From: Kitasatospora acidiphila | Lineage (GTDB): Bacteria > Actinomycetota > Actinomycetes > Streptomycetales > Streptomycetaceae | DNA: 64,000 bases | Direction: 5' to 3' | NCBI RefSeq assembly: GCF_006636205.1 | Contig: NZ_VIGB01000003.1 | Location: 4,702,501 to 4,766,500 of the forward strand | Shown here: in pieces, positions 43,272 to 52,802 of the stretch | Numbering within the stretch: the stretch's first letter is position 1 | How the letters are laid out: every line of letters begins with the position of its first letter | Position numbers and translations under genes: made by a program | Notes under the pieces: generated by a model | Database searches by the model: none | The model's input: the letters and a program-made list of their open reading frames with translations, nothing else | Told to the model about the DNA's origin: nothing

Positions 43272-44629
43272 ATGCGGCAGGTGACGACTGACGACTTCAC
43301 CACCGCCGCCTGGTCCGCCCTCGGCGGGGACCCGGCCGCCGCCACCGCCGTCGAGTACCGCGAGGTGCCCGGTGCCCTGGCCAGTCCGCTGCCCGTGCGA
43401 CAGCTGGCCCGGGCCACCGTGGCCGCCTGCTCGCTGGCCGCCGCCGAGCTGCTGGCCGAGCGCAACGGCACCGAGGCACTCGCCATGGGGGTCCCCCCGG
43501 CCGGAGGCTGGGGAGGATCGACGAGGGCGCCGTGGCCACGGCGTTCACCAGCGAGCGCCAGCTGCGCATCGACGGCCGGGCGCTGACCACCTTCGCCCCG
43601 CACTCGGGCTTCTGGCGGACGCTGGACGGCTGGGTACGCACCCACGCCAACTACCCGCACCACCGGGCCCGGTTGCTGGCCGCGCTGGGCCTGCCCAAGG
43701 ACGCGTCGGCGGAGCAGCTGGGCAAGGTGCTCAGCGAACGCAACTCCGCCGAGGTGCAGGAGACCGCCTACGCGGCCGGCGCCCTCGCGGTGGCCGTCAC
43801 CGGCCCGGCGCCCACCGACCACCAGCTGATCGAGTACCTCGAACCGGGCGCCAGCACCCGTCGCCTGGCCCCTGCCGAGCTGCCCGCCGCCGGGGTGCGG
43901 GTGCTCGACCTGACCCGGGTGATAGCCGGCCCGGTCGCCACCCGCACGCTCGGCCTGCTGGGCGCGGACGTGCTGCGCATCGACTCGCCCCGGCTGCCGG
44001 AGAGCGAGGACGCACACGCCGACACCGGTTTCGGCAAGCGCTCGACCCGGCTGGACCTGGCCGAGCCGGCCGACCTGGACGTGCTGCGCGAGCTGGCCGC
44101 GACCGCCGATGTGGTGGTGGCCGGATACCGCCCCGGCGCGCTGGACCGGTTCGGGCTCGCGCCCGAGGCGCTGCCGGGCACCATCGTGGTGCAGCTCAAC
44201 GCCTGGGGCTGGCACGGTCCATGGGCCGGGCGCCGGGGCTTCGACAGCCTGGTGCAGGCGGGCTGCGGGATCGCCGAGCTGACCGGGGACGGCACGCAGC
44301 CGGGCGTGCTCCCCGCCCAGGCCCTGGACCACGGCACCGGCTACCTGATCGCGGCGGGCGTACTCCGTGGCTTGACGGAGCGTCAGCGCACCGGGCAGGC
44401 CGCCCGGTTGCGCTACTGCCTCGCCGGCACCGCGCAGTGGCTGCTCACCACGCCCGCCGAGCCCACCGCCCAGGCGCCCTTCGACCCGACCCCGTACCTG
44501 GTGGAAACGCCGTCCCCCTACGGACTGCTGCGCCACGCCCGGTCGCCGCTCGGCTACCAGGGCGTCCCGGGCGGCTGGCAGCACGGCCCGAGCCGGTGGG
44601 GCAGCGACGAGCCAATCTGGAGGGCCTGA
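43272..44629 (+). CDS. CoA-transferase family III (CaiB/BaiF-like), frameshifted
   Basis: About 452 residues if one G is restored. The N-terminal part (to about 70) is followed by an in-frame copy of the 34-base repeat, read as MGVPPAGGWG, then RIDEGAVATAFTSERQLRID. The CaiB core comes later: RVLDLTRVIAGPVATRTLGL and GADVLRIDSPRLPE. The G-run at 43510-43513 has four bases, whereas the other copy of the repeat has five; that one base restores the frame. The ATG at 43272 has a weak ribosome-binding site; GTG at 43281 is an alternative start. It would move CoA between organic acids. Divergent from an ECF sigma gene. Confidence 0.82.
43483..43515. repeat. dispersed 34-base GC-rich repeat, copy in a coding region
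   Basis: Identical to the copy at 60333-60366 (inverted relative to it) except that one G is missing from a run. It begins GCCATGGGGGTCCCCCCGG and contains a strong internal palindrome. It lies in the CoA-transferase gene. Confidence 0.85.
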
Positions 44630-44649
44630 CTTTCAGTCAATCTTGCGCC

Positions 44650-44671
44650 GTTCACCCTGACTTCACCACGG
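44650..44671 (+). promoter_or_regulatory. PHO box
   Basis: Two adjacent 11-base units, GTTCACCCTGA and CTTCACCACGG, match the direct-repeat units bound by PhoP in Streptomyces (consensus GTTCACC). They lie 165 bases before the phosphoesterase gene. Confidence 0.7.
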
Positions 44672-44836
44672 CAGCGCGCACGCCTCCTGTTGCGTTCAGG
44701 TCGGCTGTGGCAGCCTGTGGCACGCGTGGCGGGGGGTGGCTCGGGCTGCCCTCCGGCCAGCGATCTACGCGCGTCCCCGACATGGCACCACTGCGGGCGC
44801 GCGGACGTGCCCGCAGGCGCCCAGAGAGGGAGCAGG

Positions 44837-46963
44837 ATGCGCAGGAGCAAGTGGCTGGCGCTGTCGCTGACGGCGGGGCTGGGGCTGGGGATGGTGACCG
44901 CCGGTGCGGCGACCGCCGACCCTGGCCACCGCCACCCGCAGTCGAACGGTTGCCAGATCTCGGCCGACGGCCGGGACGTGCAGCATGTGATCTACCTTCA
45001 GTTCGACAATGTGCACTTCACCCGGGACAACCCGAACGTGCCGTCCGACCTCGAGCAGATGCCGCACCTGCTCGACTTCCTCAAGGACAACGGCACCCTC
45101 GACACCGACCACCACACGCCGCTGATCGCCCACACCGGAGACGACATCCTCACGTCGATCACCGGCCTGTACGGCGACAAGCACGGCCAGTCGGTCTCCA
45201 ACTCGTACCGGTACTACAACCCGGACGGCACCACCAACTCGGCCAGCAGCTTCGCCTACTGGACCGACGGCGTGGCCGACACCTCGGTGCCGAAGCCGTC
45301 CGACAGCGCCCCCACCATGGTGGGCCCGGACGGCAAGATGGCGCCGGCGCCGTGGGCCGGCTACACCAAGGCGGGCTGCGACTTCGGCTCGGTCTCCACG
45401 GCCAACACCGTGCTGGAGAACACCACCGTCGACATCAACAAGGTGTTCGGCACCGACGGCCCGCAGTACGCCGAGGCCAAGGCCGACCCGGCCAAGGCGC
45501 AGGCCGACTACGTGGGCATCGGCGTGCACTGCGCCAAGGACTCCGCGCTCTGCGCCAAGGGCACCCCCAGCCCGGACGTGCTGCCGGACGAGCCGGGCGG
45601 CTACGACGGCTACCAGGCCCTGTTCGGTGCCAAGTACGTCGACCAGGCGATCAGTTCGGACGGCGTGGTGCGCAGCACCGCCGGCACCCCGATCACCGAC
45701 CCGAAGGGCAACCCGGGCTTCCCGGGCTTCGACGCGATGACCGCCGACAACTCGCTCGGCTACGTCGCGCAGATGCAGGAGGCCGGCGTGCCGGTCACCT
45801 ACGCCTACATCTCGGACGCGCACGACCAGCACGGCGCCGGCGCCGGTGCGATGGGACCGGGCGCGGCCAACTACACGGCCCAGTTGAAGTCGTACGACAA
45901 CGCGTTCGGGAACTTCTTCGACCGGCTCAACAAGGACGGCATCAACAAGAGCAACACGCTCTTCGTGGTCACCTCGGACGAGAACGACCACTTCGTGGGC
46001 GGCCAGCCGACCCCGGCGAACTGCGACGGCATCACCGTGCCGTGCAGCTACCAGCAGATCGGCGAGGTGAACGCCAACGCCCGTGGCCTGCTGGCCACTC
46101 AGCAGGGCGTCACCACCCCGTTCCAGGTGCACGCCGACTCGGCGCCGAACTTCTACCTGAACGGCCGGCCCGGCCAGGACGACCCGGCCACCAGGTCGTT
46201 CGAGCAGGCCTGGTCCAAGGTGACGGCGGTCAACCCGATCACCGGCAAGACCGACACCGTCTCCAACTACCTGGCGGACCAGGCGGAGCAGAAGATCCTG
46301 CACATGCAGACCGGCGATCCGCTGCGGACGCCGACCTTCACCTCGTTCGCCGATCCGAACTACTTCGTCTACGCGGGCGCGGCCAACTGCAACGCGACCT
46401 GTGTGGCGCTCGGCCCGGCGTACGCCTGGAACCACGGTGACTTCTCGCCCGACATCAACACCACCTGGCTGGGCCTGGTCGGCCCGGGCGTGCGGCACGA
46501 CGGGGAGACCGGCAAGGTCTGGTCGGACCACACCGACATCCGTCCGACCATGTTCGCGCTGCTCGGCCTGAGCGACTCGTACACCCACGACGGCCGGGTG
46601 CTCACCGAGTTCCTGGACAACAACGCGCGTCCGGGCAACCTGCGCGGGCAGCACGGCCGGGACTACCAGAAGCTGGCCGCGGCCTACAAGCAGCTGAACG
46701 CGGGCGTCGGCGCCTTCGACTCGGCCACCCTGAAGGCCTCGACCCGGAACATCGAGTCGGTCAGCGCCGGTGACCAGCAGTACCAGCAGGGCACCGCGCA
46801 GCTGACCGCGCTCGGCAACCAGCGGGACGCGCTGGCCGGGCAGATCGCCAAGGTGCTGGACGCGGACGCCTTCGGCGGCCAGCGGATGGACGCCCCGCAG
46901 GCCGACCGGCTGACCGCCCAGGCCGACACCCTGGTCAAGCAGGCCCAGCAGCTGGCCGGTTGA
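44837..46963 (+). CDS. secreted phosphoesterase / alkaline-phosphatase superfamily protein
   Basis: A 708-residue exported enzyme. The signal peptide LALSLTAGLGLGMVTAGAAT is cleaved near residue 29. The fold is the phosphodiesterase/phosphatase superfamily: FDNVHFTRDNP early, a nucleophile region around HTPLIAHTGDDILTSITGLYG, then YISDAHD, TSDENDH and WSDHTDIRPTM, which supply Asp and His metal ligands. A helical C-terminal tail (about 620-708) follows. GAGGG precedes the ATG. The PHO box upstream implies induction by phosphate starvation. It probably releases phosphate or a phosphorylated alcohol from an extracellular ester; the ABC importer genes behind it could take up the product. Confidence 0.85.
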   Translation: MRRSKWLALSLTAGLGLGMVTAGAATADPGHRHPQSNGCQISADGRDVQHVIYLQFDNVHFTRDNPNVPSDLEQMPHLLDFLKDNGTLDTDHHTPLIAHTGDDILTSITGLYGDKHGQSVSNSYRYYNPDGTTNSASSFAYWTDGVADTSVPKPSDSAPTMVGPDGKMAPAPWAGYTKAGCDFGSVSTANTVLENTTVDINKVFGTDGPQYAEAKADPAKAQADYVGIGVHCAKDSALCAKGTPSPDVLPDEPGGYDGYQALFGAKYVDQAISSDGVVRSTAGTPITDPKGNPGFPGFDAMTADNSLGYVAQMQEAGVPVTYAYISDAHDQHGAGAGAMGPGAANYTAQLKSYDNAFGNFFDRLNKDGINKSNTLFVVTSDENDHFVGGQPTPANCDGITVPCSYQQIGEVNANARGLLATQQGVTTPFQVHADSAPNFYLNGRPGQDDPATRSFEQAWSKVTAVNPITGKTDTVSNYLADQAEQKILHMQTGDPLRTPTFTSFADPNYFVYAGAANCNATCVALGPAYAWNHGDFSPDINTTWLGLVGPGVRHDGETGKVWSDHTDIRPTMFALLGLSDSYTHDGRVLTEFLDNNARPGNLRGQHGRDYQKLAAAYKQLNAGVGAFDSATLKASTRNIESVSAGDQQYQQGTAQLTALGNQRDALAGQIAKVLDADAFGGQRMDAPQADRLTAQADTLVKQAQQLAG

Positions 46964-46990
46964 GCTGCGAATAACTGACTGAGCGTCACT

Positions 46991-47025
46991 CTGCCGTCCT
47001 GGGACTGCTGTTCCCAGGGCGGCAG
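46991..47025 (+). terminator. hairpin terminator
   Basis: CTGCCGTCCTGGGA pairs with TCCCAGGGCGGCAG over 14 bp with one G-T pair, between the phosphoesterase and the ABC permease genes. The importer is thus a separate transcript or depends on read-through. Confidence 0.75.
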
Positions 47026-47152
47026 GTTCGCATCCGTGTGGTTGTGGGCATGACACCCAAGCGTCGCCCGCCCGCTACCGAGCAGTCACCCGGGCGCGAA
47101 ACGGTCTGGCGAGCAAGGCACGGGGACACCCCGGGGGAGGAAGAGAATCCGC

Positions 47153-48052
47153 ATGCCACGACCACCGTCGTCCGCCCGGCCCGCCGAGAAGGCGCTGGCC
47201 TGGGCCTTCCTGCTGCCCTCGGTGGCCGTCTTCGCGCTCTTCCTGGGCTATCCGCTCTACCGCAGCTTCTACTTGAGCACGCACGCCAACGACCTGTTCG
47301 GGGCGCCCACCCGGTTCGTCGGCCTCCAGCACTACGCGGACCTGCTGAGCTCCGCAGAGTTCGCCCGCACGCTGGCCACCACCGGGCTGTTCGTGCTCCT
47401 CACCGTGCTGCCCGGGGTGCTGGGCGCGCTGCTGCTGGTGCTGCTGCTGGAGAGCCGGATCCGCGGGGTGCGGCTGCTGCGCTCGGCCTTCGCGCTGCCG
47501 TTCGCCTTCTCGGTGGCCAGCGCCTCGGTGGTGTTCGGGGTCTTCTACAACCCGGCCACCGGGGTGATCAACGGGCTGCTCTCCCACCTCGGGGTGGGAC
47601 CGGTGAACTGGCTGACCGACTCCGGGGTCGCGCTCGTCTCGCTCGCGCTGGTGACGATCTGGCTGAACCTCGGCTACAACGTGCTGGTGCTGTCGGCCGG
47701 GGTCGGCTCGATAGCCCCGGAGATCAGCGAGGCGGCCCGGCTGGACGGCGCCGGCGGCTGGCGGCTGGCCCGCTCGATCACCGTGCCGCTGCTCGGTCCG
47801 CACCTGTTCTTCCTGGTGGTGGTCTCCACCATCAACGCGCTGCAGACCCTGGGCCAGATCAACATCCTCACCAAGGGCGGCCCGGACCACTCCACCACCA
47901 CCCTCAACTACTCGGTCTACCAGAAGGCCTTCGCCTTCGGCTCCAGCGACTTCGGCACCGCCAGCGCCCAGGCCGTGGTGCTGCTGCTGGTCGTGCTCGC
48001 CTGCACCGCGCTGCAGTTCGGGGTCATCGAGCGAAAGGTGCACTACGCATGA
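47153..48052 (+). CDS. ABC importer permease, MalF/UgpA type
   Basis: A 299-residue membrane protein with six predicted helices. The cytoplasmic EAA loop, EAARLDGAGGWRLARSITVP, contacts the ATPase. It belongs to the carbohydrate/glycerol-phosphate importer class. The ATG follows GGAGGAAG. It overlaps the next permease by four bases. No ATPase is encoded in the window; in Streptomyces, a shared ATPase (MsiK) often serves such importers. Confidence 0.9.
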   Translation: MPRPPSSARPAEKALAWAFLLPSVAVFALFLGYPLYRSFYLSTHANDLFGAPTRFVGLQHYADLLSSAEFARTLATTGLFVLLTVLPGVLGALLLVLLLESRIRGVRLLRSAFALPFAFSVASASVVFGVFYNPATGVINGLLSHLGVGPVNWLTDSGVALVSLALVTIWLNLGYNVLVLSAGVGSIAPEISEAARLDGAGGWRLARSITVPLLGPHLFFLVVVSTINALQTLGQINILTKGGPDHSTTTLNYSVYQKAFAFGSSDFGTASAQAVVLLLVVLACTALQFGVIERKVHYA

Positions 48053-48867
48053 GTCGCGTGCTGGGCCGTGCCGCGGTCTACCTGCTGCTGGCGGCCGCCG
48101 CGCTGGTGGTCTGCTTCCCGGTCTACTACGTGCTGGTCGGCTCCTTCATGACCAACGCCGACCTGGCGGTCTACCCGCCCGCGCTGGTGCCGCACCACCT
48201 GACGCTGGGCAACTTCAGCGGGGCGGCCAGCTCGGTGCCGCTGGCCCGGCAGTACCTCAACTCGGCGCTGGTGGCCGGGCTGATCACCGTCGCCCAGCTG
48301 CTCACCTCGATCCTGGCCGCCTATGCGCTGGTCTTCCTGCCGCTGCGGCTGCGCGGCGCGGTCTTCGGGGTCTTCCTGGCCACCCTGATGGTGCCGTGGG
48401 AGGCCGTGATCATCCCCAACTACCTGACCCTGTCCGACTGGGGGCTGGGCGACAGCTACACCGCGCTGGTCCTGCCGTTCCTGGCCTCGGCGTTCGGCAC
48501 CTTCATGCTGCGCCAGGCGTTCCGGCAGTTCCCGGCGGAACTGCGGGACGCGGCGCGGATCGACGGCGCCGGGCACTGGCGGTTCCTCTGGCGGATCCTG
48601 GTGCCGCTCAACAAGCCGACGCTGGCGGCGGTCGCCATCTACGTCTTCCTGTCGGCCTGGAACCAGTACTTCTGGCCGCTGATCATCACCCGCAGCGCGC
48701 AGATGCAGACCCTGCAGATCGGGCTGGCCGGCCTGCACGACGCCGATGTCGCCAACCCCGGGCTGATCCTGGCCGGCGTACTGCTCTCGGTGCTGCCGAC
48801 CCTGCTCCTGGTGGTCTTCGGCCAGCGCTTCATCGTCCGCGGACTGACCGCCGGTGCGGTCCGCTGA
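48049..48867 (+). CDS. ABC importer permease, MalG/UgpE type
   Basis: A 272-residue partner permease with six helices. EAA loop: LRDAARIDGAGHWRFLWRIL. The N-terminal AVYLLLAAAALVVCFPVYYV and the periplasmic loop pattern fit UgpE-like proteins. Start ATG overlaps the stop of the first permease gene (ATGA), so they are translated together. It forms the membrane pore with the gene before it. Confidence 0.9.
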   Translation: MSRVLGRAAVYLLLAAAALVVCFPVYYVLVGSFMTNADLAVYPPALVPHHLTLGNFSGAASSVPLARQYLNSALVAGLITVAQLLTSILAAYALVFLPLRLRGAVFGVFLATLMVPWEAVIIPNYLTLSDWGLGDSYTALVLPFLASAFGTFMLRQAFRQFPAELRDAARIDGAGHWRFLWRILVPLNKPTLAAVAIYVFLSAWNQYFWPLIITRSAQMQTLQIGLAGLHDADVANPGLILAGVLLSVLPTLLLVVFGQRFIVRGLTAGAVR

Positions 48868-48910
48868 TCCACCGAACCAGGCTGAGACCTAGCTAGAAGG
48901 AGACAGTGAC

Positions 48911-50287
48911 GTGCGCAAGCTGCTGGCAGCGACGGTGGTGGCGGGCCTCGCCCTGACCGCGTGCAGCTCGTCGACGGGGAGCGGTTCCGGATCGGACGGC
49001 TCGGCGCCGGGCGCCCAGGCGCTCACCGACGCCAAGGGGGTGACCACGGTCACCTTCTGGCACGCCATGACCGGGCAGAACGCCACCGTGCTGAACGGGC
49101 TGATCGACAAGTTCAACCAGGAGCACCAGGGCAAGATCCAGGTGAAGCCGGTCTTCCAAGGCACCTATGACGACGTGATCTCCAAGTACAAGGCGTCGGT
49201 GCAGCAGAAGGGCACCCCGTCGCTGGTGCAGGTCTACGACATCGGCACCCGGTTCATGATCGATTCCAAGCAGACCGTGCCGGTCCAGGCGTTCGCCGAC
49301 AAGGACGGCTACTCGCTGACCGACATCGAGGCGCCGATCCGCAACTACTACACGGCCGGCGGCAAGCTGGTCTCGATGCCGTTCAACTCCTCCATGCCGC
49401 TGCTCTACCTCAACGCCGACGCCTTCAAGGCGGCCGGCCTGGACCCGACCAAGCCGCCGCAGACCCTGGCCGAGCTCGGCGACGACGCCAAGAAGCTCAC
49501 CGTCAAGGACGCCGGCGGGCAGACGACCCAGTACGGATTCGGCGCGGCCATCTACGGCTGGTTCGTGGAGGAGCTGCTGGCCGAGTCCGGCACGCTCTAC
49601 TGCGACCAGAACAACGGCCGGGACGGCAAGGCGAGCAAGGTGGTCTACGACTCGGCGCAGGGCGCGCAGGCCCTGCAGTGGTGGGCCGACCTGGTCAAGA
49701 ACGGCTACGCGGTCAACACCGGCCGGGTCACCGCGGACGCCCAGGCCGCCTTCAAGGCCGGCCGGGTGGCGATGAACCTGGAGTCCACCGGCGTGCTCGG
49801 CGGCTATGTGCAGGCGGCCAAGTTCCAGGTCGCCACCGCGCCCTACCCGAAGATCAACGACGGCGACCCGGGCGGCCCGGCGATCGGCGGCGCCTCACTC
49901 TGGATCGACGGCCCCGGGCACTCGGCGGCCGAGCAGCGGGCGGCCTGGGAGTTCACCAAGTGGCTCGCCGAGCCGGCCCAGCAGGCGGCCTGGCACACCG
50001 GCACCGGCTACTTCCCGATCAACGGCAAGGCACTGGACGACCCGACCGACAAGGCCTGGGTCGCCAAGCACCCGCAGTTCCAGACCGCGATCGACGAGCT
50101 GAACGCCACCAAGCCGTCCGCCGCCAACGCGGGCTGCCTGCTCGGCGTGATGCCGCAGGCGCGCCAGGGCGTCGAGAATGCCATCGAGCAGACCATCAGC
50201 GGCTCCAAGACCGCCCAGCAGGCGCTCGCGGACGCCGCCAAGGCGATCCAGCCGGCCATCGACAGCTACAACAACTCGGTCGGCTGA
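48911..50287 (+). CDS. ABC importer substrate-binding lipoprotein (UgpB-like)
   Basis: A 458-residue extracellular binding protein anchored by lipid at Cys18 in the lipobox LTAC, followed by a Ser/Gly linker. The mature part has the family-1 solute-binding fold (TVTFWHAMTGQNATVLNGLI, later TGRVTADAQAAFKAGRVAMN). Closest known types are UgpB glycerol-3-phosphate binders, and the nearby PHO-box phosphoesterase supports uptake of a phosphorylated alcohol, but the ligand is not proven. GTG start behind AAGGAG. Confidence 0.88.
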   Translation: MRKLLAATVVAGLALTACSSSTGSGSGSDGSAPGAQALTDAKGVTTVTFWHAMTGQNATVLNGLIDKFNQEHQGKIQVKPVFQGTYDDVISKYKASVQQKGTPSLVQVYDIGTRFMIDSKQTVPVQAFADKDGYSLTDIEAPIRNYYTAGGKLVSMPFNSSMPLLYLNADAFKAAGLDPTKPPQTLAELGDDAKKLTVKDAGGQTTQYGFGAAIYGWFVEELLAESGTLYCDQNNGRDGKASKVVYDSAQGAQALQWWADLVKNGYAVNTGRVTADAQAAFKAGRVAMNLESTGVLGGYVQAAKFQVATAPYPKINDGDPGGPAIGGASLWIDGPGHSAAEQRAAWEFTKWLAEPAQQAAWHTGTGYFPINGKALDDPTDKAWVAKHPQFQTAIDELNATKPSAANAGCLLGVMPQARQGVENAIEQTISGSKTAQQALADAAKAIQPAIDSYNNSVG

Positions 50288-50439
50288 CTTCCGGTGCCCG
50301 GTCGAACCGCCGTGCCTCGACGCTCGACCGGGCTCTGACCTGCGGCGAAACCGAACCGCCCGGGAGGTTTGGCCCGCCGTTCGCACTGATCGCATAGGAT
50401 GTCCGGCCAGTGGGGGCAGGTCCGGGGAAGAGGAACCAG

Positions 50440-51804
50440 GTGCGCGGAGCAAGCGCAGAGCAGGGCGCGACTGACTACGGGTCGAAGACCGGCCGGATCG
50501 GGAGGATCCCGGTCCGTCGGCACCACGTGCTGCTGTTCGCCTGGACGGTGCTCTGGTTCGTGATCGTCGAGCCGAGCGGTGGCTTCTCCTGGCACTACCT
50601 GCGCCAGGGCGAGCAGCTGCTGTTCAGCCACGCCGGCGACGGCGGGCTCGCGCTCTACGCGCATCACCCCGAGCTGCAGATCGGCCCGGTCAGCCTGGCG
50701 GTCGCCCGGCTCTTCGGCGCGCCGTGGCCGCCGCACATCGGGCAGGTGCTGGCCGAGGGCTTCATGTCCATCCTCGGCCTGATCATGGTGGTCATGGTCG
50801 GGCGCACCGCCGCCTGGTACTACCGGGGCACCGGCACCAACCACCGCCGGCTGCAGCAGCGGATCCTGATCGCGGGCCTGGCCTTCATCCCGATGTGGGT
50901 CGAGGTCTCGGTGCGCTTCGGGCACATGGACGACGTGCTGGCGCTCTTCTTCACGATGCTGGCCGTGCACGCCATGGTCCGCAACCAGGCCGCCGCGACC
51001 GGCATCTACCTGGCGATGGCGGTGGACTCCAAGCCCTGGGCGGTCGCCTTCCTGCCGCTGCTCCTGGCGCTGCCGAAGAAGGACTGGAAGCGCGCCGCCA
51101 TGTGGTGCATCGGCCTGGTGGCGATCGCCTGGCTGCCGTTCTACCTGAGCAACCTGGGCTCGCTTTCGGCGGCGAAGTTCACCATCCCCAACCAGCCCGC
51201 CTCCTCGCTGCGCTGGCTGGGCGTCTCCGACCCGTCCACCCCGGTGTGGGACCGGCCGGCCCAGTTCGCCATCGGCATGGGCCTGGGCACCCTGGCGGTC
51301 TGGCGCGGGCGCTGGCCGGCCGTGGTGCTGGTCGGGTGCAACGCGCGGATCCTGCTGGACCCGAGCGTCTACACCTACTACACCGCCTCGATCCTGCTCG
51401 GAACCCTGCTCTGGGACGCCGTCGGGCAGCGCCGGCTGGTGCCGTGGTGGAGCTGGATCGCGCTGTTCTCGCTCTACGGCAGCGCGCTGGCGGTCCCCTC
51501 GGACTCGGCCAAGGGCATGATCCGGCTGGCCTTCGTGGTGGTCTCCACCGCCTATGTGCTGCTCTGGCCCACCAAACGGCCCCGCCGGCGCGGTGGCGGC
51601 GGCTCCGGCACCCGGCGGCGGTCGGTCGGCGCGGAGCGGCCCACCCTGGCGCTCACCCCGATCTCGGCCCCGATCGGTGGCGGCAGCGCCGCGGCCGGCG
51701 GCCCCGCGCCCAGCGGGGGCGGCGGGCGCCGGGCCAAGGGACGCGGCGGGATGCCCCGCCAGCCCGGCGGCGAGTACCGCACCCCGGCCACCTCGCGCAG
51801 CTGA
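50440..51804 (+). CDS. polytopic membrane protein, possibly GT-C glycosyltransferase-like
   Basis: A 454-residue protein with about ten predicted helices (from LLFAWTVLWFVIVEPSG on) and a cytoplasmic Arg/Gly/Pro-rich tail of about 80 residues. The loop after the second helix (WHYLRQGEQLLF) and the charged segment GHMDDVLALFF recall GT-C/DUF2029 mannosyltransferases, which use polyprenyl-phosphate sugars; an Asp-Asp pair there could be catalytic. The GTG at 50440 follows GAAGAGGA; another GTG at 50410 is possible. A transferase role is a guess from topology. Confidence 0.6.
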   Translation: MRGASAEQGATDYGSKTGRIGRIPVRRHHVLLFAWTVLWFVIVEPSGGFSWHYLRQGEQLLFSHAGDGGLALYAHHPELQIGPVSLAVARLFGAPWPPHIGQVLAEGFMSILGLIMVVMVGRTAAWYYRGTGTNHRRLQQRILIAGLAFIPMWVEVSVRFGHMDDVLALFFTMLAVHAMVRNQAAATGIYLAMAVDSKPWAVAFLPLLLALPKKDWKRAAMWCIGLVAIAWLPFYLSNLGSLSAAKFTIPNQPASSLRWLGVSDPSTPVWDRPAQFAIGMGLGTLAVWRGRWPAVVLVGCNARILLDPSVYTYYTASILLGTLLWDAVGQRRLVPWWSWIALFSLYGSALAVPSDSAKGMIRLAFVVVSTAYVLLWPTKRPRRRGGGGSGTRRRSVGAERPTLALTPISAPIGGGSAAAGGPAPSGGGGRRAKGRGGMPRQPGGEYRTPATSRS

Positions 51805-51822
51805 CGCCCTCCTCCGCCGGGC

Positions 51823-51853
51823 TTGACCCTCCCGCTACGTCAGGCCCGAGGGT
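51823..51853 (+). promoter_or_regulatory. MerR-type (TipAL) promoter
   Basis: TTGACC (51823-51828) overlaps an inverted repeat, ACCCTC (51826-51831) and GAGGGT (51848-51853), as in MerR-family promoters with a long spacer. It lies 28 bases before the TipAL start, implying self-activation. Confidence 0.65.
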
Positions 51854-51880
51854 GGTGCCCGAGCGAGGAGGGAGACCCCG

Positions 51881-52657
51881 ATGAGCGGTGGGACCGACGG
51901 CTACTCGGTCGGCGACGTGGCCAGGATCGCCAAGGTGACGGTGCGCACCCTGCACCACTACGACCAGATCGGCCTGCTGTCGCCCGGCGGCCGCACCGCG
52001 GCCGGCTACCGGCTGTACCAGGACCGCGATCTGGACCGGCTGCAGCAGATCCTGTTCTACCGCGCGCTCGGGTTCTCCCTGGACGAGGTCGCGGCCATTC
52101 TCGACGACCCGCAGAGCCGTCCACGTGACCATCTGCGGCGCCAGCACGCCCTGCTCAAGGAGCAGATCCGGAAGCTGGAGGAGTTGGCCGAGGCCGTGGA
52201 GCACGCCATGGAGGCGGAGAAGATGGGCATTCAGCTGACGGCCGAGGAGAAGTTCGAGCTCTTCGGTCCGGACTACGACGAGGCCTGGGAGCAGGAGGCC
52301 GAGCAGCGCTGGGGCGACACCGACGCCTGGAAGCAGTCGCAGCAGCGCACCGGCTCCTACAGCAAGGAGGACTGGCAGCGGATCCAGATCGAGACCGCCG
52401 CGCTGAACGAGCGGATCGCCGCCGCGATGGCGGCCGGCGAGGCGCCCGACGGGGAGGCCGGCATGGACCTCGCCGAGCAGCACCGGCAGCACATCTGCGA
52501 GAACTTCTACGACTGCACCTACGAGATCCACCGGGGCATCGCCTCGCTGTACGTCGGCGACCCGCGGTTCACCGCAAACCTGGACAAGGTCGCCCCCGGC
52601 ATGGCCCAGTGGCTGCACGACGCGATGCTGGCCAACGCCACCCGGGCCGGCCACTGA
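51881..52657 (+). CDS. tipA: TipAL-like MerR regulator with thiopeptide-binding domain
   Basis: A 258-residue regulator. The MerR winged helix is at 8-75 (YSVGDVARIAKVTVRTLHHY, then AAGYRLYQ), followed by a dimerisation coiled coil (110-145). The C-terminal TipAS domain has EDWQRIQIETAALNERIAAA and the cysteine in FYDCTYEIHRG, which in TipAL reacts covalently with thiostrepton-class antibiotics. A strong ribosome-binding site (GAGGAGGGAG) precedes the ATG. An internal start to make free TipAS is possible near MEAEKMGIQ. It would sense amphipathic cationic peptides and turn on its own gene and others. Confidence 0.9.
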   Translation: MSGGTDGYSVGDVARIAKVTVRTLHHYDQIGLLSPGGRTAAGYRLYQDRDLDRLQQILFYRALGFSLDEVAAILDDPQSRPRDHLRRQHALLKEQIRKLEELAEAVEHAMEAEKMGIQLTAEEKFELFGPDYDEAWEQEAEQRWGDTDAWKQSQQRTGSYSKEDWQRIQIETAALNERIAAAMAAGEAPDGEAGMDLAEQHRQHICENFYDCTYEIHRGIASLYVGDPRFTANLDKVAPGMAQWLHDAMLANATRAGH

Positions 52658-52676
52658 GAAATTCTTGAGACCACCT

Positions 52677-52700
52677 GCAACCCCCGGGGTGCTGGACGTC
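52677..52700 (+). promoter_or_regulatory. candidate ECF-type promoter
   Basis: GCAACC and CGTC are separated by 14 bases, upstream of the secreted-protein gene at 52803. Streptomyces ECF promoters often have AACC and GTC elements, usually 16-17 bases apart, so the spacing here is short. It may be read by the ECF factor encoded 1.5 kb downstream. Confidence 0.35.
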
Positions 52701-52802
52701 TATCAGGGTGAGAGCAAGGGGAACGGGACCGGCCGGGTGACGGCACGCCCGGTCGGGGGCTCTCAGCAGACTGAGGACATCCACACCCTGGGGGGTTGCG
52801 TC

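Noticed and set aside
46964..47152. A second PHO box before the permease genes
   Set aside because: GTTCGCATCCG near 47026 matches poorly and has no second unit 11 bases away.
47153..50287. Complete ABC importer operon including its ATPase
   Set aside because: No gene with Walker A and ABC signature motifs is found near the permease genes; the ATPase must be encoded elsewhere.
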